Source: Coprinellus micaceus
Taxonomy: Eukaryota; Basidiomycota; Agaricomycetes; Agaricales; Psathyrellaceae
Reading direction: 5' to 3'
Assembly: GCA_951394405.1 (NCBI GenBank)
Contig: OX596346.1
Location: 2,046,001-2,110,000 of the forward strand
DNA: 64,000 nt
How positions within the stretch are numbered: position 1 is the stretch's first letter; every line of letters begins with the position of its first letter. The position numbers and the translations under genes were made by a program. The notes below the pieces were generated by a model. It was given only the letters and a program-made list of their open reading frames with translations, was not told where the DNA came from and did not search any database. This document shows, piece by piece, positions 10,001 through 22,183 of this stretch.

Positions 10001-10916
10001 ATGTTCAATCTCATTAGAAGGATCTCATATGGCGTTATTCCGCGACCAGATAGGCCTTGGGAGGAAGATGGTGAGTCCTACAAGCATCGCGAATCGTTTG
10101 GATCCGGGTCAAGCCCCTTTTCTCGGAATCGTGGTTTTGGTCTAGCCGGCGAATCGTGCAAGGGGACGCGTTTCTGACCATATATTTCATCCTATTCCCA
10201 TCACGACCGCCCATTATCGATATTCCACGCTATTCCCCACATCTACCCCTCGACCACCGCTCCAAACCGTATCGCGGTCCGAAATCGCGCTGTCGGCTTA
10301 AACTCGCGTTTTCTGTCTGCCAGCGACTTCTAATGCTCCTGCGATGAGGAGGAAACGCCGGATAAGCTCGACGGAACGCGATGCGCGAGACGAAACTGAA
10401 GAACTTGCTCGGGGCAAAAAGGCGCGGAGTGGCAGTCAATCTCCTGAGGCGGAGGTCCAAGAGGAGAGGGAAACGCCTTTCCCCCAACTAGAGGCGGAGA
10501 CGAAGGAGGTCAAGGAAGTCACCAAGGGTGTGAAGGAAGTGGTCCTCGATGACACCTCCGGTAAACCTGACTCAGAAGTGGAAGACCAACCCGCATCTCA
10601 GGACGAGCCACCCGTCGCCCCTGAGAGCGTACCCCTGCCCGACGATGGGAACTCGGAACTCGACGATCTTGCTGATGCGTCAGGGGAGGAAGATGAGATG
10701 GCCTCTGACGACGAGAAGGAAAGGGAGCCGACGACGGACGTTGAAAGCTCATCTTCAGAATCGAATGGTGAAGATGGTGCGCCAACTGCAGTGGTGAATG
10801 AAGCTACCGTAGGGGACAAGGTGGAGAAAGACACGAAAACTCTCGAAGAACCCGAATCAGACAACTTGGCGAGCAAACCTACTGAAGGAAAACCAGCTTC
10901 CACCACAGTCGAATGA
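10001..10916 (+). CDS. Small acidic, Glu/Ser-rich protein with basic N-terminus
   Basis: Two exons (10001-10070 and 10324-10916) give 220 residues. The N-terminus (MFNLIRRISYGVIPRPDRPW) runs across the intron into a basic stretch MRRKRRISSTERD that looks like a nuclear localisation signal. After about residue 50 the protein is almost entirely acidic and disordered (many Glu, Asp, Ser, Pro). The intron is 253 nt, long for this window. The upstream leader at about 9760-9990 is pyrimidine-rich and probably contains its own intron, with donor near GGTGAGTAA at about 9941 and acceptor just before the ATG. No catalytic motif is seen. A chromatin or nucleolar role would fit the composition, but that is a guess. 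Confidence 0.72.
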
Positions 10917-12799
10917 TAGGGCGGTTGCTACCAACCTCCCTCGCAAACCCATCAATTTTTCGACTGTAGTTTCTTGGTTTCTCCTGGTAATCTTGTATGT
11001 GTTACTATACCCTGATATCTTCATTTACTATCGGATTATGTTCTATCTATTACCCATCCATTCATTAACATTTCACGACCTATTCCATTGTCCCTTCTGT
11101 TGTCTTCACCGCTTTCGTGATCCATTCCCTATCGCAGCACCACATGACACCTCGCTCCTCGATTTGTATCTCTATTGATCTGACACTCCCCAGTACCCTG
11201 TCGCTTTTCCTATAACATTCGCATGACATCCTCGTTGATTGGTGTTCTATGTCGAGCGTCCATTCCATTCCATTGGTGGGCTTCATTCCCTTCGATCTCT
11301 GGCGTCCATGAAATTGACACTCTATTCTATGTTGCAGGGTATCGCCAGGCAATCAAACCGCTACCGAACGTCCAAGTTTCGGCAGCCCAGGACACGGGAT
11401 GGTGCAGGCATGTAGTCGCATCTGGACGCGACGCTACGATCGGAAGAGAATGCAGCGACGCCTCGCGAAAGCCTTGGCACCCTCAAACACGCCAACGAGC
11501 GCAGTGGAAGCCCTTCCCGAGGGTGAGCCTTCCCCCACTTCCCCGGTGGTGCCCACCTCCATTGTATGGGGTATCTCATCAGGCAGTCCATTTACTCTCT
11601 CACGCGCTGCGATTAGAGCGCTTGAGAAGTTGCTCGAGTTGGGAAGCGCAGCCTGAGTGTGCTGGGACTTCAGTCCGTGACTCGATCTACCTTGAGGCCA
11701 ACACGCTGCAGGCCTCGACACTCCTTGATTGCCCGGTCTTACTTAATTCTGGAGCAAAATGACATACGTTTAAGGAGAGTGTGGAATAGCGTGGTCATGG
11801 AATAGGGTTCTTGATTCTGCGCTGCGGTAATATCCACTCGCGCTTGGAAGGCACCAGTGAGTGCGTTATTTTGGGATGGAGTAGCGGAATGCCACACTTA
11901 CGGCACTGCTGCAGAGTTTCAATCCTCCACACAGGATCCAATGAGGAACTCGGCCCGTGCATTGTCCTTGAATAGCTACGCAGCCTCAGGACCATCTCTC
12001 CATTCCCTAATCGCCTGGCGATGACAGGAAGGCTCACCTGTCACGATATCCCGTATCATAGGCCTCTTTGCTTATCTACAACCTCCCCCTTCCAGATGAA
12101 ACGATTAGACTTGATCTAGGGTCTACTAGAAGCAGTTCAGCCTTTCGGAAGGATTGTCGTTAGCTTTACAATCAAGGTATGTTGTACCCTAAAATCCGGA
12201 GCGGATGTAACAGGCCTGCGGCTGCGTTTGTGAGCCTCACTTTCTTTTCCTCGATGACGCTATATCGCACGCTAACTGAAGGTTGCCCATTCATCTATAT
12301 TCTTAGGTTTCCGTGTTCAAAAGAGCGCATTCAACGATTCTCTGTCATCAAAATAAACAGGGGCTCGGTATTGTCGGCAACGCCGGAAACCTGACAAGAG
12401 GTCAAGTGGACGACACGAGGCGTGACGAACCGAACGTGGATTGGGGCGTCGGGATTGAGGACGGAAACACGCTGCAAATGCGATGATGGTTGATCTATGA
12501 ACGAGAGAATGAAACCTGGTTTGTTGGAGTCGAGCTAGAATGACTCCCGCAGCTGTGCGTATATAGTGCACGCGTTGAGCAGAGTCCGTATTGATTCTCT
12601 TTCCCCCACCACTCTCTGTGCCTTTCTCATCACAGACGCGTTGCTTCGCGCTCCCGCTGGTCTTGACCCCTCAGCCCCTCACACTACCCACTCCGCTGCT
12701 GCCTTTCCTTCTTTGTAGCCAGTGTGAGTGCTTCCCACCCTCTGCTCACGAAAGCGGCTCATTCCTCTGTAGACACCGACCGCCACCAATCCCTCCAGC
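10917..12799. other. Gene-free stretch upstream of the serine-rich membrane protein
   Basis: Open frames at about 11.2-11.8 kb and 12.3-12.6 kb show no homology, no coherent splice pattern and unlike composition. It holds the 3' region of the acidic gene. A TATATA at about 12560 and a pyrimidine-rich leader (12.58-12.79 kb) suit the promoter and 5' UTR of the next gene. Confidence 0.5.
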
Positions 12800-15212
12800 A
12801 TGTTGCGCTTCTTCGGTTGGGGCTCGGCAAGCAAGTCCTCAAGGACGGATAACCTCGACGACGAGCTTAACGCGAACCTTCATCTCACGCGAACGCAATC
12901 CTCCCGAAGTGCGTACAGGACGCCCCCTTCGCAAATCAGCATCAGTGCCCCTATCCCTCGGAACTATGCACCGACATCACTTAACGGGCTAGACAACCCT
13001 TACATCGCTGGATCGCAGGCTAATGGCAGTAGCAACGACCTGCGTCAATTCCGCCATCCCAACACGAGCCTCACTAGCCTCGGTGCCTTCCCCACCCACC
13101 CTGCAGCACCCTCGTCGACGAGCGTTGGTCGCGTGCCCGTGTCGTACAACAGGTCCCCCCAACAACAGTACACACCCTATCACCTCCCTTCGCCTCCGCT
13201 TTCGGACGGTGGTGATGACGTTGTTTCGCTATCAAGCATGAACGACGGCCCACCGCCAGCAGTCATTCGAATAGAAACCAACAGTCGGTTGCCAGCAAGG
13301 AGGACCATCCAGCAGTCTCCAACACGAGGCGCGTTCCCAAGTGCATCGCCTGCCACGCAGCAAGGCATCACAGCTCCTTTAGCGCCGATACCCATGCGCC
13401 GAACCGCGTCTTCTCCCCCCTCTTCGACGTCGCCCTATCATAGTTCTCCAGCTGAAGAGTCGTCTTCCTCGTCCTCGGAATTAGCGCACACGCTCCCCGT
13501 CGGTACGGCTCCAGGCGTGTATGGCGCGAATGGAGCAGGGAAGGGGAATTTGAAACTCCACACTGCAAATCATATATATTCGCAGAGTACCCAATCGCTA
13601 CCTTCGTCGTCGACCATTGCCGCGCCCCAGTTCAACAGCCCGGGTATGCACAGCGAACCTTACTTGACATACAGTGAAGCACAGGGCCCCGACCATTACT
13701 CCTACGCCCCTTCGTACCCCCTCGTCAAGCAACTGTCGCCAATCGCAGAGCAAGACTACATGTCCCCTGACTCTCTCAAGAGGCCGAAGAGCTTGCCCCC
13801 GTCCAATCCTGCGAGTAGAGTTGGTTCGGAGCAGGATATGAGGGAGCCTCAAATGTCGCAGGGAGGTTCGTTGACACATACAACCGCGAGTCCAATCGGA
13901 TCACAAACTTCTGAAGTCACTCGTGAGTACGCCTCCCTACCTCCGCCCTTTGTGTTCGCTAACTTCTTGTGACGATTTCCTTCTACCTCAAGGGCCTTCT
14001 CCAATCTACTCCTCGCCGTTCATCAGCAGGCCCCTAAACAGAACAGCTTCTCAAGGTTCTTCGCGAACGCATGTTTCTGCTACGTCTTCGGTTGCGGGAC
14101 CGCGCTCGACCAAGTCGGATTCGCAAACCAACGCCCCGGTAATCCCGCCCCTGGACTTGCGGCCTTCCTTTATTGGGCCCCACACCGCTGGCAACATGCA
14201 ACCCAGCCCGACAGGTTCTGGGAGAATGCGCACAAGCAAATTCTCCAATCCCATGCCGAGTATCATCGGAAGCACCGAAGGCTACGAAGAGGACGAGTAC
14301 TATGGCACAACCGATCGGGAGTCCCTTCAGGCGGAAAGCTTTGTGACTGCCACAAGTGACGATCAGCGTCCTGGGCACAGGAGAGGCAACTCTGCTCGGG
14401 ATATCGAGATGGTGGACAAGGAAGTCACTGGCATTCCCCGCGTTGGCCGAGCAGCTGTTGCGCCGGAGAACGGCAGCGTGCGGTCAGGGATATCGAGGGC
14501 GATGCCTCCTTCTGCCTCGGAGTCGTTCATCACGAGAAGGTGGGACCGCGACGTTGCACTTGCCCCTGGAGTGACGACCTTCCGGGCGAAGAAGCAGTGG
14601 ATTGATGTGACCCCCGCGTTTTGGGCGTTTTGGTTTGGATTCTTCTGTCCATTCCTGTGGCTTGTGGGAGGGTGGCATTTCACTAGCTTTGGTGAACAAC
14701 CTCCCCGGTTGACGTACTGGGAATTCTACTTCACTGGGTTCTGGAAGGGCCTGTCGTGCTGTGGGAGCAGGAGGAAGGAGGACGAGGAGAGGGATCAGAT
14801 GAAGAGGGAAGGGAAGAAGACGGCTCCACCGCTGCCGAGGTGGGTCGCGGAGAAGCAGAGCTCGGAGCTAGGGAGGGCGCGTTTGAATGATCCCAAGAGG
14901 TCGCTCAAGGGGATTTCGTTCGGATACCCGTTCATCACACGACCAATGCCGCCAAAGCCCGAAGACGAGACTGTTTTCAAGGCGATGGTTAAGAGGATGC
15001 TGGAGATCATGGGCAAGCCAAACAGGATTTTTGACCAACTCTATGGGATCAAGCTGCGGGAGGTTAGAGGGAGGCCGGAAAGCGGCAGAAGGATGTTCGA
15101 TCCTTGGATTCAAAGGTGCCGCTATGGGTTATGCTATGCCATGTTGCTCCTTGCTATCGGCCTGCTTATTGCTTCTGCGTATCTGATTGTGTATAACACT
15201 CGACAGTTGTAG
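12800..15212 (+). CDS. Serine-rich protein with two C-terminal membrane helices
   Basis: Two exons (12800-13922 and 13993-15212; the intron falls inside an Arg codon) give 780 residues. The first 540 or so residues are Ser/Pro/Thr-rich, disordered and full of potential phosphosites. Then comes a folded C-terminal part with a first hydrophobic helix (AFWAFWFGFFCPFLWLVGGW), a cytoplasm-like loop rich in Lys/Arg/Glu, and a last helix (YAMLLLAIGLLIASAYLIVY) ending in NTRQL. Homologs in fungi are usually called serine-rich proteins without known activity. A long regulated tail with a membrane anchor suggests a plasma-membrane or cell-cortex protein, but this is inference. Confidence 0.83.
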
Positions 15213-15579
15213 TTTATATTTACCTCTCCACGAACACTAGGTGCTTCTAGATTTCCTCTGTATTGTAGTTCCCCTCGAGCGTACATCGAACACCGTCCTA
15301 CACGACATGTTCTGCAACAAGAAATTAGACACGCTCTATTGCCCCTCCGAAGGACCTTGTGCTCCCGTTCCACGAGTGATTGAGCCAGAGGAAGCCAAGA
15401 ACAACTCAAAAATTCCACCCCGGCCTGCAGCATGGGAGGAAGAACGGCGGAACCTGTTGACATGGGGGTACAGCCACTTGAGCGATTGGTTTGCGCATAT
15501 GCCATCCCCTGCCATAACTCTTGCCACGACCATCACATCGACCACGACGAGTCCTGCGTTCACCGCAGGGTGACCGCCC
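15213..15579. other. Intergenic: IRE1 promoter region
   Basis: It holds the 3' region of the preceding gene and the presumed IRE1 promoter and leader. No gene and no clear TATA box is seen. Confidence 0.45.
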
Positions 15580-18500
15580 ATGGCCCCAATGCTCCTTCTA
15601 CAATCTCTACTCTTCGCCTTGGCCGCAGTCTGCTGGGCGGAGATCGTCAACCTTCGGTCGAACCAAGCAGAGTCGCGGGCGCTCATAAACACAATCGAAA
15701 CTCAACACGACTTTGCGGCGGGGCATGCATCGACAGCGGGGGGAGGGAAGGATGAAGTGCAGGATTCCCAACTACTAGATATCGTGCTTGTTGCCACTGT
15801 AGACGGCAAGTTCCATGCTCTCAACCGAACCTCAGGGCACACTCTATGGTCAATGGGGTCCGCCCCAGTCCTCGACGGCGGCGCATCGTCACCCTCGAGT
15901 CTTTCGCCACTCGTCCGCACCAAACACCTCGACTACGACTACGACGACTTCGACGAAACCGTCCCAGAGACCTACATCATCGAGCCGCAGTCGGGCGACA
16001 TCTACGTTTCCACCACCCCTGACACACCATTGCAACGGTTTCCGTTCTCCATGGCCGAACTCGTCGACATGTCGCCATTCACCGCACCAACGGACAACGA
16101 CAAGCGAGTATTCATCGGGCGGAAGGAAACATCATTGATTCTCCTCGAGCTCGAGACTGGCAAGATCAAGGCCACCCTTAACTCCGAGTGCCCCCCATAC
16201 GAAGACAAAGGCATTGACCTCGACGAGCTTGAAGACGATGACTCTCGGACACCGGCGACGACGGAGGTGTTCATTGGTCGGACAGGTGGGAGATATTCTA
16301 GCTCCTGGGTTGACATTAGCCGACGTTCTTCCAGACTACCATATCTCGATATATACGCAACGACCAGGCGCACGACAATCGGTCCAGAACCTCTCCTTCT
16401 CGGCTTACGGTCCCAACAATAAGGATAACCTCATCCAAGCGTCATACCGCAAAACGAGGGACAATGCTTATATTCAGAACATCGGTGGCGGGGAGATTAT
16501 GTCACTGAAGAGTATGCCATTCGGCAGCGAATCGCGCTTCGAGCCAGTGTGGGCACGGAACCTGGAAATCCCAGTGTGAGTTGTACTTTGAATCCTCGCC
16601 GCCCATGATTTACATCCTTCTGTAGTGTTGCGGTGTTCGACGTCCTCCGGGGTTCAACTCCTCTGCAGCACCACCCCCACGCGTTCGTCCTGCTTCAACC
16701 TCGGCCAAGACTCGAAGACATTTTCCCGACCCTACCCAAACGCAAGCGGGATCAATATTCAGCCTTCATTGGCATGGTGGAAGAGACGGGAAGCCTCTTC
16801 GCCATGAGCCGGAATCAGTACCCATTTGTTGGCCTTGGCACTTCGGCATACACTCGCCAGGGACGAACCATCGGCAACCCCAGCTCGGAGGCATACAAGG
16901 GCGTCGATGATATAGCGAAGCAGCACAGGGAAGAATTGGAAACCCACCGACTCTGCGAAGAATTCCCGCGGCATCGACGGTGTCTATTGGGTATGCACGC
17001 TCTGGACTCGAGCAACGGTCACGAAAGTCGAATGAAGAGATTGTTGGAGGGGCCGAAGGAAGTTCAAGTTCGCCCTGGGACCGGTCAAAGCCAATGGATG
17101 GAGAGTGGTAGCAGTGGCCTTGAGATCAGGCCGTTACCGGGCGCTATCGAGGCCTCTGGAAACGGATCAGACTCTCCATCCGAGCCTATGCTCCCGTCAC
17201 ACCGGAATACGATGCTGGAGGCCCTCGGGATGTCGTTATTCTTCGGGTTGTTATCTGTATGGTTCATGTACAAGAGATTCCGGGGCCAGAATAGCAAGAC
17301 ATCAAACGCCCCCGCCACCCCTGCCGATCACGTTCAACCCCCCATCCCCACAATCCCGCAGCCACCACAAGCCGTCGGCGAACCTTTGACAGCCAAACAG
17401 AATGGTCCTCGTCCAGAAGTGGACTCAGATTCCGTGGCGACAAGTGACGAGTGGGTCCGAGTCCCTACAACTCCCGCTTCCGCTCCCCCGACCGCTTTGG
17501 TGGAAGAAGGGGACGACAGTGACCACGAAGGTGAAGGCGAAGGTGGAGCGGCACCCGCCAGGCGGAAGCCGCGCCGGGGCAAACGGGGAAAGAAGAAGAA
17601 GAATAAAGACCTTGTCGCTGAGACGGAAGCAGACACCGTACCCGATGCTATCTCCGTGGTCGATGCTACTGTTATGCAGCCGTTAACCTCCCCTTCCACC
17701 CCGCAACCCCTAACCCCATCATCCTCTCTTATCTTAACGCCCGCGCCTCAGCCAGAACCGAATACTTCCTTGATTGTCACGGATAATATCCTAGGTATGC
17801 ATTTCCCATCTCGTTTCCCTATCCCTTTTGCTGACCTGCCCAAGGCTATGGCTCCCATGGTACCGTTGTCTTCAAGGGCTCTCTGCAAGGACGCGCCGTC
17901 GCGGTGAAGCGCCTGCTCAAAGATTTCGTCACACTGGCCTCCAGAGAAGTGGGCATCCTCCAAGATAGTGACGACCACCCCAACGTCATCCGATACTACT
18001 ATCAAGAGGCCCACGCCAACTTCCTGTACATCGCCCTCGAACTATGCCCTGCATCCCTCGCCGATATCATCGAATGCCCAGACCGCGAGCAGTTCCGCGA
18101 CATTGCCATCTCGTTCGACCCGAAGAAGGCCCTGAAGCAGATCACGAGTGGCCTGAAACATCTTCACGCTTTGAAGCTCGTCCACCGTGATATCAAACCC
18201 CAGAACATCCTGGTGTCCACAACGAAGAGCTCGAGTGGGAGTCGCCCTATGTATCGCATGCTTATCTCGGACTTCGGGCTGACCAAGCGCCTGGATGTTG
18301 ACCAGACGAGTTTCTTGCCGTCTACAGGTGGCGGTATGGCCGCCGGAACTGTTGGCTGGCGGGCACCTGAAATCCTCCGTGGAGAGGTAAAGCTTGACGA
18401 CATCAGCGACGAACACTCGATGAGCTCGCGCGGGAGCACATCAACCATCCATGGTGGTTCAACAGGCGGGTCGCCATCATCAGCACCCCTGACGAGCAAA

Positions 18501-19280
18501 CCCACGAGGCTAACGAAGTCGGTGGATATCTTCGCCCTGGGGTGTTTGTACTACTATACTTTGACGAATGGAGGGCATCCGTATGGGGACAGGTTTGAGA
18601 GAGAGGTGAACATCCTGAGAGATGCGAAGAGTTTGGATATGTTGGAGAGGTTTGGGGAGGAGGGGACCGAGGCGTGTGACCTGATAGAACATATGCTTCA
18701 CCCTGAAGCCTCTGGACGGTGCGTGGATTCCATCTCTCACACTATGCGTGTTATTAACTCCTGCTGTTCTAGGCCCGACACTACAAATATTCTCTTGCAC
18801 CCGTTCTTCTGGGACCCCGGTCGTCGACTGAACTTCTTGCAAGATGCATCTGATAGATTCGAGATTATGTGTCGAGATCCAAGGGACGCTAAGCTCGTGG
18901 AGCTGGAGAAGGGATCGGTGATAGTGGTCGGCAACGATTGGTACTCGCGCTTGGACAAGGTTTTCATCGAGAACCTTGGCAAGTTTAGGAAGTACGACGG
19001 AAAGTCTGTCCAGGACTTGATGAGGGCGCTGCGGAACAAAGTGAGCCTAGACCCCATTTCCTTATAGTCCTCCTTCTGACCGACCGCTATTAATTAGAAA
19101 CACCATTATCAAGACCTTCCCGATAATGTAAAACGGGCTCTTGGACCGATGCCGGAGGGATATCTCGCTTACTTCACGAAGAGGTACCCGAACCTCTTCC
19201 TCCATGTTCACCGAGTCGTCAACGAGACTGGTCTCCGTGCCGAGTCGATGTTCAGAAGCTACTTCGAGCTCCCGGAGTAG
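15580..19280 (+). CDS. IRE1: Unfolded-protein-response sensor IRE1 (kinase/endoribonuclease)
   Basis: Six exons (15580-16285, 16335-16575, 16626-17794, 17845-18718, 18773-19040, 19098-19280) give 1,146 residues. IRE1 spans the ER membrane, senses misfolded protein in the lumen, oligomerises, autophosphorylates and cuts HAC1/XBP1-type mRNA to start its unconventional splicing. Visible parts: signal peptide (MAPMLLLQSLLFALAAVCWA), luminal domain with beta-propeller-like TVDGKFHALNRTSG, one membrane helix near residues 512-534 (LGMSLFFGLLSVWFMY), a Pro/Ser/acidic linker of about 160 residues ending in a Lys-rich patch, a kinase with GYGSHGTV loop, VAVK lysine, HRDIKPQN, DFG and a GWRAPE stretch, then the KEN RNase domain with LRNKKHHYQDLP, where the catalytic Arg, Asn, His and Tyr are expected. 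The kinase carries a Ser/Gly/Thr-rich insert after the activation loop (about 18400-18510). All key residues are present, so it should be active. Confidence 0.97.
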
Positions 19281-20174
19281 ACGGCGCCCAATTCCTCCTT
19301 CCCTCATCCTCCTGCCCCCTGCGCCACACACACCCACCGCTTTCGCTCTGTAATTCTAATAACGAATGGACGTTCAACCCTCACCTTTCTGCGACCCCTG
19401 CCACTACTTACTCCTCCTTATCACTCCCCCGCCCATGCTCCCCTCATGTTTCTTTATCGCATTTCACGTTAGCTAGTTATTCACCTGCATATTTATACCG
19501 CCGCACCGCATCTGTATTGTAGCACATCGTACATGGCATCGTATTTGGACCACGCTGTTTTCCTAGTAGTAGTAGATACCAAAATTCAAGGAATGCAAAT
19601 TCGAAAACCAAAAAGGCATGGACACTTGCCTCGCCCTACGGAGGCGGAGGACATGCAATTCCCAGCACCGGGTATGCATGTTGTTCCCGCCACAATACAT
19701 CCGCTGCGACTTGCCTCTTCTTAACCATCTCCCATACCCACAAAGAAGGCTTCGACTCGTGAATTGGCGACTTTAGCAGGTCGTACAAGATCGCCTGAAT
19801 CACATTGACGACCTGCGAACTGGTCCCGGCCGCCTGTCGGGATTCCGTCTCGATCACATTGCTCTCTGCCGTCGACAAAGACCTCCAATGGTCCTGAGAC
19901 AGAGAATAGGGTCACTTCTGGGGCATCAAAGACATCCACTAGCGTCTGGTGAGCGTTTGAATTGTGTTCGGATGAACCTTGCATCATCCTGAACGAGCTT
20001 CTAGACCTACCCCGGTGTAACCATACCCGACCCTTCTCTCGCCTATCCCACCACCACAGGCCTTGGCGGTTCGACTATTGCTCCCAAACAAACGTTGCTT
20101 CGCGCGATACGTCGTCTTCGTCGCGTCTATATCACTCAACGACGCCCAGGAACGCCAGAGCAGGTCCCTTGAGC
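19281..20174. other. Intergenic between IRE1 and the MoCF-type gene
   Basis: No supported gene. It holds the 3' UTR of IRE1 and the leader of the next gene. The frame just upstream of 20175 is open and rich in Arg/Ser/His but has no ATG. Confidence 0.45.
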
Positions 20175-21575
20175 ATGAAACCCCCGCCTTCCTCCCCTGC
20201 TTCGTCCACCGATGCCCCCGTTAGCGAGGCTTCGACCACCACAGCCAGCTCTGGATCCGCAGACCCTTCAAGACCCACACCCCGTTTCACGGTATCTCCT
20301 GTACCCCCAAATCCACTGGGGGAAGGACGGTGTATACGGACGGCCGCTGCCCTCATAATTGGGTGCGTACTTATGGCGTCATACCTCGTACCTGCTTGTC
20401 CCTGACGAGAAGCTCTCAGAGATGAAATCCTCAACGGAAAGACGATGGACTCGAATTCACATGTGTTTGCTCAGTTCTGTTTTCAGCATGGGATTGACCT
20501 GTGGGTTTCGTTTACTTGCAGTTCGCGGGACGGCCAACTGATAGGTTCAGGAATCTAGGAAGAGGATTGAAGTTGTCCCAGATGACGAAGGAGAGATGTA
20601 AGTCCGTTTCAATGAAGTTCTTCGACGGCTCCTGATGGAGCGTCCAGAATAGAGGCAGCCAGGCGACTAAGCAATGCGTTTGACTTCGTGGTGACGAGCG
20701 GAGGGATCGGACCTACACACGATGGTCTGCCCCCATTCATGCTCTTAACGAAACCCCGACTCATCACAAGCCACAGACATAACCTATGCATCCCTAGCAA
20801 AGGCCTTCGACGCGACCCTTGTACACCACGATGAAACCATCCGGCGCATGAAGATCATGAACATGCACCGCAAATGGGCCACACTCCAAACACCCGAACA
20901 GAAAACCGCGACGCTGCGCATGGCCCTGTTTCCAGACAGTGCGGAGGTCATTTTCGTTCATCCGGAACTCTGGGTGGTACGTGCGCCACAATATTTCATG
21001 GTTTACATTTGTGCTGACTGAGTGCTGTACATCTAGCCCGTCGTTAGATTAGGCGGCAAACTGTGCATATTCCCTGGCATCCCAGGGCTGTTCCAGAGAA
21101 TGCTGCACGCCCTGACAGACTTTCTACCTTTGCCTTCTCTTGCGGAAAGGCCCCACAGAATCCAGGTTTTCACGGAGTAAGTTCAACAAACCCTCCTTTA
21201 AACCTTCCTCCTAATCCCTCCCCCAGACGTGCCGAGTCTCTCATTGCGCCATACCTCACACAACTCCAAGAACGATTGCGCCCGCACAACATCCAAGTCG
21301 GCTCATACCCCATCCTCTACAAAGGCGTCTTCGTCAGTCTCATTGGTAGAGACTCTCCCCAGGAGGGTGCGATCCCGCTAAATGAAATTGCAAAGGAAGT
21401 GGAGGGCGAAATCGGCGGCCAAATCCTAACCGACGAGGAGGTGGCGGAGCACAAGAGGCTGGCGGAGAGTAAGTTCAAGGAGGAGCAGGCTGCTGCCAAG
21501 GCGAAGGAGAGCTCGGCGACGAGAGAGGCTCTGAAGGTTGGCGGGGGCGAGGGAGTTGTCAAAGCGAAGTACTGA
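20175..21575 (+). CDS. Molybdopterin-binding-fold (MoCF_biosynth/CinA-like) protein
   Basis: Seven exons (20175-20362, 20420-20500, 20559-20597, 20648-20724, 20777-20976, 21037-21176, 21227-21575) give 357 residues. The fold is shown by the start strand AAALIIGDEILNGKTMDSN, by VVTSGGIGPTHDD and by LCIFPGIPGLF, the three signature stretches of this domain. Eukaryotic relatives include the N-terminal half of FAD synthase and orphan CinA-like proteins. No PAPS-reductase-like FAD synthase domain follows, so it is not a full-length animal-type FAD synthase. The tail is Lys/Glu/Ala-rich. The first ATG in frame is at 20175. A Ser/Thr/Pro-rich N-terminus precedes the domain; an upstream exon adding a mitochondrial presequence is possible, since the preceding frame is Arg/Ser-rich. 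The substrate is unknown. Confidence 0.88.
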
Positions 21576-22183
21576 CCATGATCCAAAATCATTGGTATGG
21601 TCCCTTCCTATGTCATTCGTCTGCGGTTTCAATCTGCCATAATATCGATTGACCACAACTCCTCGACAAACCACATACCCAAATCCTTGGTAGAGCCCGT
21701 GGACTGCGACCCTACGCTGCTTCTGGTCGGACGCCCACCTCCCGAAACTGCCGGTCCAAGGAGGGAATAATGGTCTAGGCCTGGTCAGCTTACCACCACC
21801 TTTCCCCTCGTGCGCCGACGTATATCTACTGTCTCGTTTCCGAATTGCGTCTTTTCTTAATTCGAGTGTTTTTAGGCCCAGACAGACACCAGGGTTGCAA
21901 ATGAGGGGAATTGTATAGAAAGACGCGCGAATATTTCTAGCACGGATAGCTCTCCGTGTGGGTCGGTCAAGCCCTCAGTAGTTCGGCGCTGGTGAACCCA
22001 ACAGACGTAAACATGACTTGACCCGTTTGGGAAGGTCCCGACACTGACTTCGATTCAGATTGTACGGTTTGTACTGAATTTACTGCAAACATGCTGGCTG
22101 GCTGGTTGAGTCTGGTCGAATTTTGACCATAACGCCATAGGGTATACTCTCCGTTCAAGCGATGAACCATGGGTATGTAGCCC
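21576..22183. other. Convergent 3' intergenic region
   Basis: 3' ends of the MoCF-type gene (+) and of membrane protein C1 (-) face each other here. No gene is seen. Confidence 0.5.

Noticed and set aside
11223..11762. Overlapping open frames on both strands
   Set aside because: No recognisable motif, no in-frame ATG with good context, and the frames contradict each other.
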